In this document: positions 8,575 through 17,265 of the stretch, one piece after another
Position numbering within the stretch: position 1 is the stretch's first letter
How the letters are laid out: every line of letters begins with the position of its first letter
NCBI RefSeq assembly: GCF_003173735.1
Contig: NZ_CP029551.1
Span: forward strand, 3,973,501-4,037,500
Reading direction: 5' to 3'
DNA length: 64,000 nt
Origin: Methylobacterium radiodurans
GTDB lineage: Bacteria > Pseudomonadota > Alphaproteobacteria > Rhizobiales > Beijerinckiaceae
Program-made: the position numbers and the translations under genes
Notes under the pieces: model-generated
The model's database searches: none
The model's input: only the letters and a program-made list of their open reading frames with translations
Told to the model about the DNA's origin: nothing

Positions 8575-9876
8575 ATGACTGCGCATTCGAACCGCGACGC
8601 CAGAGTCTTTCGGGACGGTAAGGGCCGGGCCCGCGTCGCCGTCACCGGCATCGGCCTCGTCACCTCCCTCGGCCAGGGACAGGCTGACAACTGGGCGGCG
8701 CTCACCGCCGGGCGCTCGGGGATCCACGCGATCCGGCGCTTCCCCACCGACACCCTGCGCACCCGCATCGCCGGCACCGTCGACTTCCTCGACACCGAGC
8801 CGCTCGTCGCCCCGCTGCTGTCCGAGCGCTTCGCCGCCGAGGCCGCCGAGGAGGCGGTGGCGCAGGCCGGCATCGGCCGGCGGGGCGACTTCCCCGGTGC
8901 CCTGTTCATCGCCGTGCCGCCGGTCGAGATGGAGTGGCCGCAGCGGCAGGCGCTCGCCGAGGCCTCCGGCCAGAACGGCGAGGTCAGCTACGCGGGGCTC
9001 CAGACGGCCGCCGCCAGCCGCCGCTTCGATCCCTGGCACGACCTCTTCATCTTCGGCACCGTGGCCGAGCGCATCGCCGAGCGCTTCGGCACCAAGGGCT
9101 CGCCGATCTCGCTCTCGACCGCCTGCTCGTCGGGCGCCACCGCGATCCAGCTCGGCGTCGAGGCGATCCGGCGCGGCGAGACCCAGGCCGCGCTCTGCAT
9201 CGGCACCGACGGTTCGGTGAACCCGGAATCGCTGATCCGCTTCTCGCTGCTCTCGGCGCTCTCGACCCAGAACGACCCGCCCGAAGGCGCCTCCAAACCC
9301 TTCTCGAAGAACCGCGACGGCTTCGTCATGGGCGAGGGCGCCGCCGCCCTGGTGTTGGAGGACGCGGAGGCGGCGGTGGCGCGCGGTGCCACCATCCTGG
9401 GCTACGTGCTCGGCTGCGGCGAGAAGGGCGACGGCTTCCACCGCACCCGCTCCAGCCCGGACGGCGCGCCGATCGTCGCGGCGATCCGGGCGAGCCTGGA
9501 GGATGCGGGCCTGGAGGCGCAGGACATCGACACGGTCAACGCCCACGGCACCTCGACGCCCGAGAACGACAAGATGGAGGCGCTCGGCCTCGCCGCCGTG
9601 CTGGGCGAGCGGGTGGGACAGGTGCCGGTCACGTCCAACAAGTCGATGATCGGCCACACGCTGACCGCGGCCGGGGCAATCGAGGCGGCTTTCTCGCTCC
9701 TCACCATCCGGCACGGGCGCATCCCGCCGACCATCAACCACGCGTTGCCCGATCCGGCGATCCCGCTCGACATCGTGGGACAGGCCCGGGACGTCGCCGT
9801 CTCCCGCGTCCTGTCGAACTCCTTCGGCTTCGGCGGCCAGAACACCTGCCTGATCCTCGGGGCCGAGCCCGCATGA
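8575..9876 (+). CDS. Beta-ketoacyl-ACP synthase, FabF1XL-like
   Basis: 433 residues, a thiolase-fold condensing enzyme. The catalytic triad is present: the cysteine in SLSTACSSGATAIQ, the first histidine in NAHGTSTPENDKMEA and the second in NKSMIGHTLTAAGAIEA. GFGGQNTC ends the fold. The N-terminus VAVTGIGLVTSLGQGQADNW and IRRFPTDTLRTRIAGTVDF resemble, from memory, the FabF1XL synthase of rhizobia, which elongates the very-long-chain acyl group attached to lipid A. The neighbours (SDR, AdhXL-like, LpxXL-like) support that role, but primary-metabolism FabF cannot be excluded. The stop overlaps the next start (ATGA), implying a coupled operon. Confidence 0.85.
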   Translation: MTAHSNRDARVFRDGKGRARVAVTGIGLVTSLGQGQADNWAALTAGRSGIHAIRRFPTDTLRTRIAGTVDFLDTEPLVAPLLSERFAAEAAEEAVAQAGIGRRGDFPGALFIAVPPVEMEWPQRQALAEASGQNGEVSYAGLQTAAASRRFDPWHDLFIFGTVAERIAERFGTKGSPISLSTACSSGATAIQLGVEAIRRGETQAALCIGTDGSVNPESLIRFSLLSALSTQNDPPEGASKPFSKNRDGFVMGEGAAALVLEDAEAAVARGATILGYVLGCGEKGDGFHRTRSSPDGAPIVAAIRASLEDAGLEAQDIDTVNAHGTSTPENDKMEALGLAAVLGERVGQVPVTSNKSMIGHTLTAAGAIEAAFSLLTIRHGRIPPTINHALPDPAIPLDIVGQARDVAVSRVLSNSFGFGGQNTCLILGAEPA

Positions 9877-10634
9877 GCACCGGGATCAAGCGCGTCCTCG
9901 TCACGGGCGGCGCCGCGGGCCTCGGCGCCGCGATCGTGCGGGCGCTGGCGCAGGCCGGCCACGCGGTCGACTTCACCTATCGGGCCTCTGCCTCCGAGGC
10001 CGAGGCGCTGCTGGCGGAGCTGCGCGCCGCCCATCCGGACGGTGTTTTCGAGGCTCACGCCCTCGATCTGGGCGACCGGGCCGCGCTCGACGCCTTCTGC
10101 GCGGGCGCAGAGGAGCGGGTCTATTACGGCCTCGTCCACAATGCCGGCCAGTCGGCGGACGCGCTCGCGCTGATGCTCGATCAGGACAGGCTGGAGGCGG
10201 CCATGCAGGTGAACTTCACCTCGCTGACCCGGCTCGCCAAGGCGCTGACCCGCGGCATGATCCGGGCGCGGACGGGCCGGATCGTGGCGATCGGCTCGGT
10301 CGCGGCCCTGCGGGCGAATGCCGGCAACGCGGCCTACGCCGCCACCAAGGGCGCGCTGATCGCCTATTGCCGCACGCTGGCGATCGAGTCGGCCAAGCGC
10401 GGCGTCACCGTCAACGTGATCGCCCCGGGCTTCGTCGATACGCGAATGATGGCCCCCTACGCGGCCCATCGCGCCACGATGGAGCGTCAGATCCCGGCCG
10501 GCCGCTTCGCCGACCCGGCGGAGGTGGCCGCGCTGGTGCGCTTCCTGATGGAGGACGCGGCCGGCTACATCACGGGCGCCGTCCTGCCGGTCGACGGCGG
10601 CCTCACCGCCATGATGGGCGTGCACCGCGCCTGA
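9873..10634 (+). CDS. 3-oxoacyl-ACP reductase-like SDR (FabG-like)
   Basis: 253 residues, a classical short-chain dehydrogenase. The cofactor motif is TGGAAGLGAAI (TGxxxGxG), HNAG is the structural motif, and the catalytic residues are Ser in IGSVAALRANAG and Tyr-Lys in YAATKGALIAY. PGFVDTRM and YITGAVLPVDGGL finish the fold. FabG reduces 3-oxoacyl-ACP with NADPH in fatty acid elongation. It overlaps the upstream synthase by four bases (ATGA), so the pair would perform consecutive condensation and reduction on the same acyl chain. The substrate is inferred from the neighbours. Confidence 0.85.
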   Translation: MSTGIKRVLVTGGAAGLGAAIVRALAQAGHAVDFTYRASASEAEALLAELRAAHPDGVFEAHALDLGDRAALDAFCAGAEERVYYGLVHNAGQSADALALMLDQDRLEAAMQVNFTSLTRLAKALTRGMIRARTGRIVAIGSVAALRANAGNAAYAATKGALIAYCRTLAIESAKRGVTVNVIAPGFVDTRMMAPYAAHRATMERQIPAGRFADPAEVAALVRFLMEDAAGYITGAVLPVDGGLTAMMGVHRA

Positions 10635-10645
10635 GACGACACCCG

Positions 10646-10918
10646 ATGCGCCCCCTCCTCCTCGCCGCGCTCGCCGGCACCCTCGCCGCCCCCGCGGCGG
10701 CCGAGCCCCAGACCTACCGGGTCGACGGCCTGCCCCGCGGCGAGGCCCTGAGCGTCCGGGCCGAGCCGGACCCCTCGGCCGAACTCGTCGGCGAGATCCG
10801 CGGCCGGGTGCTGGTCTTCGGCTGCACCAACGAGACGCCGAGCCGCACCACGTGGTGCCGGGTCAAGGACGGCCGCACGCTCGGCTGGGCGCGGCGGCGC
10901 TACCTCGCGCCGGAATAG
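10646..10918 (+). CDS. Secreted SH3-domain protein
   Basis: 90 residues. A signal peptide is visible (MRPLLLAALAGTLAAPAAAE), followed by a single bacterial SH3-like domain (YRVDGLPRGEALSVRAEPDP, ELVGEIRGRVLVFGCTNETP, TWCRVKDGRTLGWARRRYL). The two cysteines could form a disulfide. Such domains bind peptidoglycan or other periplasmic ligands; no enzyme domain is attached. The gene starts 12 bases after the SDR stop, so it is probably the last gene of that operon. Confidence 0.75.
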   Translation: MRPLLLAALAGTLAAPAAAEPQTYRVDGLPRGEALSVRAEPDPSAELVGEIRGRVLVFGCTNETPSRTTWCRVKDGRTLGWARRRYLAPE

Positions 10919-10925
10919 GCGTGCC

Positions 10926-10954
10926 TTGATCGGGACATAGGCTGTCCCTAAGGC
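10926..10954 (+). promoter_or_regulatory. Promoter-like sequence with palindromic spacer before adhXL
   Basis: TTGATC (10926-10931) is followed after exactly 17 bases by TAAGGC (10949-10954). The 17-base spacer is itself an inverted repeat, GGGACATAGGCTGTCCC, with six-base arms. This looks like a sigma-70-type promoter with an operator in its spacer, 70 bases before the dehydrogenase start. The -10 box is weak. Confidence 0.4.
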
Positions 10955-11023
10955 GCCGACGCACCCCCCTTCAGGAGGGGCCGTACCACCCTATCGGGCC
11001 GTCCGCGCCCCCGGAAACGATCG

Positions 11024-12046
11024 ATGCGAGCCCTGCAACTCTTCGGCGACCGCGACCTGCGCCTGACCGACGTGGCGGATGCGCCCGCTCCCGGGCCCGG
11101 CGAGGTGCGGGTGCGGATCCGCGCGGTCGGCCTCAACTTCATCGACGTCTGGGGTTTTCGCGGCATGGCCTTCGCCAAGCGCCGGCTCCCGCTGACGGTG
11201 GGCGCCGAGGCCGCGGGCGAGATCGCCGCGGTCGGCGCGGGCGTCACCGGCCTGCGCGAGGGCGATTCCGTCGCCCTCTACGGCGCCAAGACCTGCGGTC
11301 ACTGCCGCGCCTGCGAACAGGGCCGCGACAACCTCTGCGAGGATGTCGGCGGCGTCTACGGCTTCCACATCGACGGCTTCGCCAGCGAGTTCGTGACGAT
11401 GCCGGCCCGGCTCGTGGTTAAGGCGCCCGACGGCGTGAGCTTCACCGACGCGGCCTGCGCGGGCATCGCCTTCGGCACCGTGCAGCACATGCTGTTCGAC
11501 AACGCCAAGCTCGAACCCGGCGAGAGCATCCTCGTCCATGCGGGCGGCTCGGGGATCGGCACCAGCGCGATCAAGATGGCCAAGGCGCTCCAGTGCACCG
11601 TGTTCACCACGGTGGGCGACGACCGCAAGGGTGCGATGGCGGCCGAACTCGGCGCCGACCACGTCATCAACTACCGGGAGGAGCGCTTCGAGGGCGAGGT
11701 GCGGCGGCTGACGAAGCGGAAGGGCGTCGACGTGGTGTTCGAGCATGTCGGGCCGGACACCTGGAACGGCTCGCTGCTCTGCCTGAAGCGCGGCGGGCGG
11801 CTCGTCACCTGCGGCTCGACCTCGGGCGTCTCGACGACGATGAACCTGATGCAGCTGTTCCAGCAACAGTACCGCATCACGGGATCCTTCGGCTGCCGCA
11901 TCGAGAACATTCGGCAGTCGCTCGACAAGATGGCGGCCGGCATCACACCGGTGATCGACACGGTCTACCCGCTCGGCGACTTCGCGGCCGGGCTGGAGCG
12001 GCTCGAATCCCGCCAGGTCTTCGGCAAGATCCTGGTGAGCCTGTGA
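11024..12046 (+). CDS. MDR-family alcohol/quinone dehydrogenase, AdhXL-like
   Basis: 340 residues, medium-chain dehydrogenase/reductase. The structural-zinc cysteine cluster is intact (CGHCRACEQGRDNLC). The nucleotide-binding fold contains VHAGGSGIGTSAIKMAK. The catalytic-zinc site looks lost: the usual GHE motif reads VGAEAAGE, and the first-ligand position reads GLNFIDVWGF as in quinone oxidoreductases. In rhizobia an Adh of this class (Adh2XL) lies between fabF1XL and lpxXL and is thought to act on the very-long-chain acyl group of lipid A. Here it lies directly before the LpxXL-like gene, which supports that assignment. The ATG at 11024 is preceded by GGAAA. Confidence 0.8.
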   Translation: MRALQLFGDRDLRLTDVADAPAPGPGEVRVRIRAVGLNFIDVWGFRGMAFAKRRLPLTVGAEAAGEIAAVGAGVTGLREGDSVALYGAKTCGHCRACEQGRDNLCEDVGGVYGFHIDGFASEFVTMPARLVVKAPDGVSFTDAACAGIAFGTVQHMLFDNAKLEPGESILVHAGGSGIGTSAIKMAKALQCTVFTTVGDDRKGAMAAELGADHVINYREERFEGEVRRLTKRKGVDVVFEHVGPDTWNGSLLCLKRGGRLVTCGSTSGVSTTMNLMQLFQQQYRITGSFGCRIENIRQSLDKMAAGITPVIDTVYPLGDFAAGLERLESRQVFGKILVSL

Positions 12047-12138
12047 ATCTTCCCCTGCTCACGCGGAAATGATCTAAGGCGCAGATCGCGGCATCCCGTG
12101 CGCTGCCCTGCGCCATCCGCCGCCGGAGCCCGAACCGC

Positions 12139-13104
12139 TTGCTGCGTCTCGCCCTCGTCCTGAAGCGCTCCTTCCCGCGGCTCGCGGGCTACGCGATGCT
12201 GCCCCTGATCGCGGCCCTGTTCCGGCTCGCCCGCGGGCTCGGCCCTGAGCGGGCCGGCGCCTGGGGGGCGGCGCTCCTGCGCCGGATCGGCCCGCTCCTG
12301 CCCGCGCACCGGACCATGCTGGCCAATCTCCAGGCCGCCTACCCGGACCGCACGGAGGCGGAGCGCCGGGCGATCGCCCGCCAAGCCTGGGAGAATCTAG
12401 GCCGCACGGGGGCCGAGTACGCCCATCTCGACACGCTGTTTGACTACGATCCGGCCGATCCCGCGACCCAGCGCATGGAGGTGGTGGGGCTTGAGCACTT
12501 CTACGCCCTGCGTGACGACGGCAAGCCGGGCCTGATCTTCTCGGCCCATCTCGGCAACTGGGAACTGCCGGCCATCGCCGCGGCGAAGTTCGACCTGGAG
12601 GCGACCGCCGTGTTCCGGGCGCCGAACAACCCGGCGGCGGCCCGGCTGGTGAGCGCGGTCCGGCAGAAGACCATGGGGGGCCTGGCCGCCTCCGGCCCCG
12701 GCGCCGCCTTCGCGATGCAGGGCGTGGTGGAGCGCGGCGGCCATCTCGGCCAACTCATCGACCAGCACTTCACCCGCGGGGTGGTGGTGGACTTCTTCGG
12801 CCAAGCCTGCCTCGCCAATCCGCTTCTCGCCAAGCTCGCCCGGAACTACGAGTGCCCGGTCCACGGTGCGCGGGTTGTACGGCTGCCGGGCGGCCGCTAC
12901 CGGCTCGAACTCACCCCGCCCCTCGACCTGCCCCGCGACGCCAACGGCGTCGTCGACGTGCCGGGTGCCATGCAGGCGATGACGGCGGTGGTGGAGAGCT
13001 GGGTGCGTGAGAATCCCGGGCAGTGGCTCTGGATGCACCGGCGCTGGCGCCCGGCGATGCTGCCCGCCGCGCAGGCGCGCGCGCGGGCCCTCAAGCTCAC
13101 GTGA
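12139..13104 (+). CDS. Lipid A very-long-chain acyltransferase, LpxXL-like
   Basis: About 321 residues from a TTG at 12139 (CCGGAG lies about ten bases upstream); an ATG at 12196 is an alternative. It belongs to the HtrB/LpxL lauroyl acyltransferase family. The catalytic His-x4-Glu is visible in SAHLGNWELP, with a hydrophobic N-terminal membrane segment (YAMLPLIAALFRLARG) and the conserved C-terminal WLWMHRRWRP. These enzymes add secondary acyl chains to lipid A at the inner membrane. In rhizobia LpxXL adds a C28 acyl group from AcpXL. The adjacent AdhXL-like gene supports this, but acpXL is not in this window. Confidence 0.8.
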   Translation: MLRLALVLKRSFPRLAGYAMLPLIAALFRLARGLGPERAGAWGAALLRRIGPLLPAHRTMLANLQAAYPDRTEAERRAIARQAWENLGRTGAEYAHLDTLFDYDPADPATQRMEVVGLEHFYALRDDGKPGLIFSAHLGNWELPAIAAAKFDLEATAVFRAPNNPAAARLVSAVRQKTMGGLAASGPGAAFAMQGVVERGGHLGQLIDQHFTRGVVVDFFGQACLANPLLAKLARNYECPVHGARVVRLPGGRYRLELTPPLDLPRDANGVVDVPGAMQAMTAVVESWVRENPGQWLWMHRRWRPAMLPAAQARARALKLT

Positions 13105-13180
13105 TAAGGCCACGTGCTCCGGGCGATGCGGGTCAAGCCAACGTGATTTCCCAAGGCGCGACCGCGTGCGCTGTGATGCG

Positions 13181-13969
13181 ATGATGCTCCCGGCTCCCCG
13201 ATACGCCGCGCCGCTCGGCGCGGCGCTCCTCGCCCTGGCGCAGCCCGGCACCGGTCCGGCGCACGCCGAGCTTGCCCGCGCGGACCCTGCCCGTGCCGAA
13301 ACCGTCCGAGCCGAGCCGTTGCGGGCGGTGGTCGAGCTGTTCACCAGCCAGGGCTGCGCCGCCTGCCGGGGCGCCGATCCGGTCTTCCGCGACCTCACCG
13401 GGCGGCCGGGTATCCTCGCCCTGACCCTGCCGGTGACCTACTGGGACTATCTCGGCTGGAAGGACACGCTGGCGCAGAAGCCCTTCACCGAGCGTCAGCA
13501 CGCCTATGCGGGGGTGCGGGGCATCCGGCAGGTCTTCACGCCGCAGGCCATCGTCAACGGCGCCGCCTCCGTGGTGGCCTCCGACCGGGCCGAGATGGAG
13601 CACGCCCTGGCCCGCGAGGCGGCCCAGCCCGGCGGCCTGCCGGTGCCGGTGCGCGGCGAGGAGCGCGGCGACCGCATCGTGATCGATGTCGGACCCGGTG
13701 CCCAGCGCGGCGAGGTCTGGCTCCTCTCGGTCCTGCGCCGCCGCCCGGTGGCGATCGAGCGAGGAGAGAACCGGGGCCGCACCGCGACCTACCTCAACGT
13801 CGTGCGCGGCATGCAGCGGGTCGGGCCCTGGAGCGGCCAGCCGGCCCATTACGAGGTACCGCTGCCGGCGGGCCGCGGCGACGCCGATGCCTGGGTCGTG
13901 GTGCTGCAGGGGACGGGCAACGGCAAGCCGGGCCGGATCTGGGGGGCCGCCAAGGGACCTGGGCTGTAG
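13181..13969 (+). CDS. DUF1223 thioredoxin-fold periplasmic protein
   Basis: 262 residues. A signal peptide is visible ([20 protein letters not shown], cleavage near residue 29). The mature part has [20 protein letters not shown], the CxxC-like motif of DUF1223 proteins, followed by [25 protein letters not shown] and [20 protein letters not shown]. These proteins have a thioredoxin-like fold and sit in the periplasm, but the substrate is unknown. The start is taken at ATG 13181 (13184 is also possible). It is probably independent of the upstream acyltransferase. Confidence 0.83.
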   Translation: MMLPAPRYAAPLGAALLALAQPGTGPAHAELARADPARAETVRAEPLRAVVELFTSQGCAACRGADPVFRDLTGRPGILALTLPVTYWDYLGWKDTLAQKPFTERQHAYAGVRGIRQVFTPQAIVNGAASVVASDRAEMEHALAREAAQPGGLPVPVRGEERGDRIVIDVGPGAQRGEVWLLSVLRRRPVAIERGENRGRTATYLNVVRGMQRVGPWSGQPAHYEVPLPAGRGDADAWVVVLQGTGNGKPGRIWGAAKGPGL

Positions 13970-14070
13970 ACGGGCCCGTGTCCGCCCCGCTCGTGACGAG
14001 GCGCGCGGCCCGTGAGATGCTGGCCCGCGCGGCCATCCGCGCTCCCCGAAAAGCACCCGAGACGAACCCG

Positions 14071-14619
14071 ATGTCCCTCTACGCCCTCGACGGTCATGCT
14101 CCTGTCCTCGCCGACGACAGCGTCTGGGTCGCGCCGGGCGCGCACGTGATCGGGCAGGTGCATCTCGGCGCGGGCGCGAGCGTCTGGTTCGGCGCGGTGC
14201 TGCGCGGCGACAACGAGCCGATGCGGATCGGGGCCGGCACCAACATCCAGGACGGGGCGGTGCTGCACTCCGATCCCGGATTCCCTCTCACGATCGGTGC
14301 GGGCGTGACGGTCGGGCATCGGGCGATCGTGCACGGCTGCACCATCGGCGACGACACGCTGATCGGTATGGGCGCGACCGTGCTCAACGGGGCGCGGATC
14401 GGCCGCGGCTGCATCGTCGGGGCCAACGCCCTCGTGAAGGAGGGCGCGGAGTTTCCGGACGGCAGCCTGATCGTCGGCATGCCGGCGCGAACCGTCCGCA
14501 CCCTCGACGATGCCGCCGACCTGCGGCGTCTCGCCGAGCACTACGTCGCCAACGCCCGGCGCTTCGCCGCGGGCCTCGTCCGCCAGGACGAGGATTCGAT
14601 TCCGCGCCGGGAGCGCTGA
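14071..14619 (+). CDS. Gamma-class carbonic anhydrase family protein
   Basis: 182 residues, with a left-handed parallel beta-helix of hexapeptide repeats ([20 protein letters not shown] and following). Three histidines that would ligate the metal are visible, in VLHSDPG and in [10 protein letters not shown]. Gamma-carbonic anhydrases hydrate carbon dioxide, but many bacterial YrdA/PaaY-like members have weak or thioesterase activity. [20 protein letters not shown] fits the family N-terminus, which supports the ATG at 14071 over one at 13978. The 3' end converges on the M48 peptidase gene with 10 bases between them. Confidence 0.88.
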   Translation: MSLYALDGHAPVLADDSVWVAPGAHVIGQVHLGAGASVWFGAVLRGDNEPMRIGAGTNIQDGAVLHSDPGFPLTIGAGVTVGHRAIVHGCTIGDDTLIGMGATVLNGARIGRGCIVGANALVKEGAEFPDGSLIVGMPARTVRTLDDAADLRRLAEHYVANARRFAAGLVRQDEDSIPRRER

Positions 14620-14629
14620 TCCGGCCGCG

Positions 14630-15793
14630 TCAGCGCTCCGGCGACGGCCGCGCGGGCGCCGGCCCGCAGATGGCCTTGAGCTGCGCCCACGCCTCCTCCG
14701 GCAGGATCCGGCGGCCGGGCGCGTCGGGGCCGGCCCGCGCCCGGATCGCGGCGGCGCGCTCGCGGGTGAAGGGGTGACTGCGCAGCAAGTCGGTTCCCGC
14801 GCCCTTCGCATCTTCCTTGCCCCCCTTGCCGTCATTCTTGTCCGCGGCGATGCGCTCGAGGATGTCGGCCAGAGCCGCGCCGTTGCCGCCCGCGCGGGCC
14901 ATCAGGTCGACCGCGTAGGCGTCGGCCGTCCGCTCCGCCTCGCGGCTGTAGCCGGCCGACAGCACCGCGTCGCCCAGTGCGACGATGATGGTGGAGCCGG
15001 TGAGGTCCCCGAGGACGAGGCTCAGCAGGAACGAGGAGGCCGAGGCGCGGATCAGCGCGCGGGTCGGATCGCGGGCGCCGACATGGCCGAGCTCGTGCGC
15101 CAGCACCGCCGCAACCTCGTCCGCCGAGCGCGCCCGCGCGATCAGGTCCGAGAGCAGGATCACCCTGGCGCCCGGCAGCGCGAGGGCGTTGGCCACGCGG
15201 TGACGGCGCACGCTCACCGCGAGGTCGGCGGGTAGCGGGCCCTCGGCCTTGCCGGCCGCGACCAGCCGGGCGACCAGCCCGTCGAGGGCCATGCGTCCGG
15301 CCGGCTCGGTGCAGGCCGGTGGGCTGCCGAGGAAGCGCAGGACCTGCGGCTCCACCACGGCGCCGAGCCGCGCCTCGGCGCTGTCCGGCACCAGCGGCGC
15401 GAGCAGGCCCGCGACCCGTGGCACGCCGAACACGGCCACGAGCAGCACCGAGATCCCGGCCGCGACCGACCAGAGCACGAGGCGTAGGGTGCCCTCCGCC
15501 TCCTCCCGGCGGCGGAGGTCCGGGCAGCGCGCGGCGAGCGCCTGGGCGAGCGCGGCGTCCGAGAACTCGACCCGCTCCGGCCCGCCTGCCGGGCCGACCC
15601 GCGTCAGCGGCGGCAGGGCATCGGCCGCGCGCAAGTCGAGCAGGTTCCAGTCCCGGGCGACATCGCGTCCCGCAACGCGGAAGCGGTCGTCGAGGCGCAG
15701 GCGGACCGGGTGGGGCCGCGCGCTCTGCCCGTCGAAGTAGCGCCCCTCGGCCTCGACCGGGGACGTGTCCCGCGGGATAGGATCGGCGGCCAA
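14630..15793 (-). CDS. M48 family metallopeptidase
   Basis: 387 residues. The zinc site is AVLAHELGHVGARDP, with the third ligand in YSREAERTADAYAVDLM. An N-terminal domain of about 95 residues (GRYFDGQSARPHPVRLRLDD) precedes a membrane segment (LVLWSVAAGISVLLVAVFGV), so the catalytic domain is membrane-anchored. M48 peptidases such as BepA and LoiP act in outer-membrane or periplasmic quality control. The start is a TTG at 15793, three bases after the DUF898 stop. No ATG fits better, so translation is probably coupled to the upstream gene. Confidence 0.85.
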   Translation of the reverse strand: MAADPIPRDTSPVEAEGRYFDGQSARPHPVRLRLDDRFRVAGRDVARDWNLLDLRAADALPPLTRVGPAGGPERVEFSDAALAQALAARCPDLRRREEAEGTLRLVLWSVAAGISVLLVAVFGVPRVAGLLAPLVPDSAEARLGAVVEPQVLRFLGSPPACTEPAGRMALDGLVARLVAAGKAEGPLPADLAVSVRRHRVANALALPGARVILLSDLIARARSADEVAAVLAHELGHVGARDPTRALIRASASSFLLSLVLGDLTGSTIIVALGDAVLSAGYSREAERTADAYAVDLMARAGGNGAALADILERIAADKNDGKGGKEDAKGAGTDLLRSHPFTRERAAAIRARAGPDAPGRRILPEEAWAQLKAICGPAPARPSPER

Positions 15794-15796
15794 GCC

Positions 15797-17089
15797 TCAG
15801 ATGCCGATCTGGAGCGCGCCGCCGACGTCGAGCGCGTCGGCGAGGCCCTCCTGGAGCCCGCTGCCGGCGCCGCGCGCCGAGGCGAGGACGGCGTCGAGCG
15901 CGTCCGGATCGGTCACCGCCGTGCTCGTCGCGACCGCCGACCAGAGCCTCGCTTGCACCACCCGGACGTGGAGCACGGCGAGAAGCGGCGCGCCGACGAG
16001 GTAGGCGAGGACGATGAGCCCGTGGAGCGCGCTGATTCCGCCCGCACCCTGGCCGGCGAGGACCAGCAGCGCCCCGAGAGCGCCGAGCACGAGCAGGAAG
16101 CCCAGCACCGACAGCATGTAGACGATGTAGGGCCAGTAGTACTGGCGTGCCCGCAAGGACGAGACGAGGCGGGTCGGGCCGAGGCCGACCGCGTTCGTGA
16201 AGGCCCGGGTCTCGCGGGCGCGGTAGTAGGGGATCAGCAGCAGGGCCGCGGGTACGCAGAACACGGCGACGTAGCCGAACGCCTGCGCGAGGAGGCCGAT
16301 GGTCGAGCCCGCATAAGCGGGGTTGAACACCGTCTCGCCCGCTTTGCCGCCGGGCTTCGGCACCAGGAGGTCGGCGGGCACCGAGAAATCCGCCGCGACC
16401 AGGAGGGCGAGGCCGAGGCCGATCAGCGGCCCCAGCCCGACCGCGTAGAGCAGCAGCCAGGGCCCGAACACGCTGCGCCCCCGCGCGGTCGAGGTCATCC
16501 GGCTGGAGCCGACCAGGGTGTGATTGATGCGGTAGCGCTCCAGACTTGCCCGCATGAACGGGACCGTCAGCCCGAACGTCCAGAGCGTGAGCAGCCACCA
16601 GCCGCCGGCGCGCGCCGCGTAGGCGAGGCCCGAGCCGTCCTGGCCCAGGCGGATGCCGCGCCACAGGGTTCGCATCGCCCGGTAGCGGCGTCCGCGGAAG
16701 ATCGCGAACTGACCGAGCAGGAACAGGAAGACGAAGGAGATCACCACCGAGAAGGGGGCGAGCGCGGGCGCGACGAGCGAGAGCGCGAACAGGCCGAGGT
16801 AGATCGGCACCAAGATCGCGAGCGCTACGAGGAAGCCGAGGAATAGCTCCTTGCCGGTGCCGGTATACTCGGCCGGCGAGCCGTTGAGCGCGGTGCGGCT
16901 CCAGAAGAAGCGGCGCAGGTTCGTGACGTACCAGAACCGGTAGATGCCGAAGGTCACCAGCGAGAGCAGGAAGCCCTTCAGCGCCAGCCAGGTCAGACCC
17001 TCGAGCCGGGTGTCGAAGGTGACGGACGCGACGCGCGGTGCCGGCGTGCCCGAGAGCGGACCTGCCCGCATTCCTGATCCGGAAGCCAT
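15797..17089 (-). CDS. DUF898 (YjgN-like) multi-pass membrane protein
   Basis: 430 residues with about eight hydrophobic segments. The family pattern is clear: LTWLALKGFLLSLVTFGIYR, followed by FWYVTNLRRFFWSRTALNG and YTGTGKELFLGFLVALAILV, and later RARQYYWPYIVYML. Function is unknown; YjgN-type proteins often precede an M48 peptidase, as here with three bases between them. The pair probably forms a membrane protein plus protease unit. The ATG at 17089 is used; a downstream Met at 17071 is an alternative. Confidence 0.83.
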   Translation of the reverse strand: MASGSGMRAGPLSGTPAPRVASVTFDTRLEGLTWLALKGFLLSLVTFGIYRFWYVTNLRRFFWSRTALNGSPAEYTGTGKELFLGFLVALAILVPIYLGLFALSLVAPALAPFSVVISFVFLFLLGQFAIFRGRRYRAMRTLWRGIRLGQDGSGLAYAARAGGWWLLTLWTFGLTVPFMRASLERYRINHTLVGSSRMTSTARGRSVFGPWLLLYAVGLGPLIGLGLALLVAADFSVPADLLVPKPGGKAGETVFNPAYAGSTIGLLAQAFGYVAVFCVPAALLLIPYYRARETRAFTNAVGLGPTRLVSSLRARQYYWPYIVYMLSVLGFLLVLGALGALLVLAGQGAGGISALHGLIVLAYLVGAPLLAVLHVRVVQARLWSAVATSTAVTDPDALDAVLASARGAGSGLQEGLADALDVGGALQIGI

Positions 17090-17198
17090 CGGTCCGTCCG
17101 CCTCCCCGCCGCGTCGTGCACCGCGACACTAGGTAGGAATATCCGGCTTGGCCAGATTCCGGCTTTGCCAGGTCCGCCCGGGACGCGTTGGCCGCCCG

Positions 17199-17231
17199 CC
17201 CATCCCGAGGCCGCGCGCGGCCCGGGATGGC
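17199..17231 (-). terminator. Nested hairpin after adk
   Basis: Outer arms CCATCCCG (17200-17207) and CGGGATGG (17223-17230) enclose a further palindrome GGCCGCGCGCGGCC (17209-17222). The arms are very stable but no T-run follows on the minus strand. It begins 35 bases after the adk stop and may end the ribosomal-protein transcript. Confidence 0.4.
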
Positions 17232-17265
17232 GGCTCGTCCGACGGCCGTGCGGCGTGGCTTCCGC

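Noticed and set aside
7234..9741. 835-codon minus-strand frame opposite RidA, PotF-like and FabF-like genes
   Set aside because: It spans three well-recognised plus-strand genes and translates to arginine/glycine/alanine-rich sequence. It is a shadow frame.
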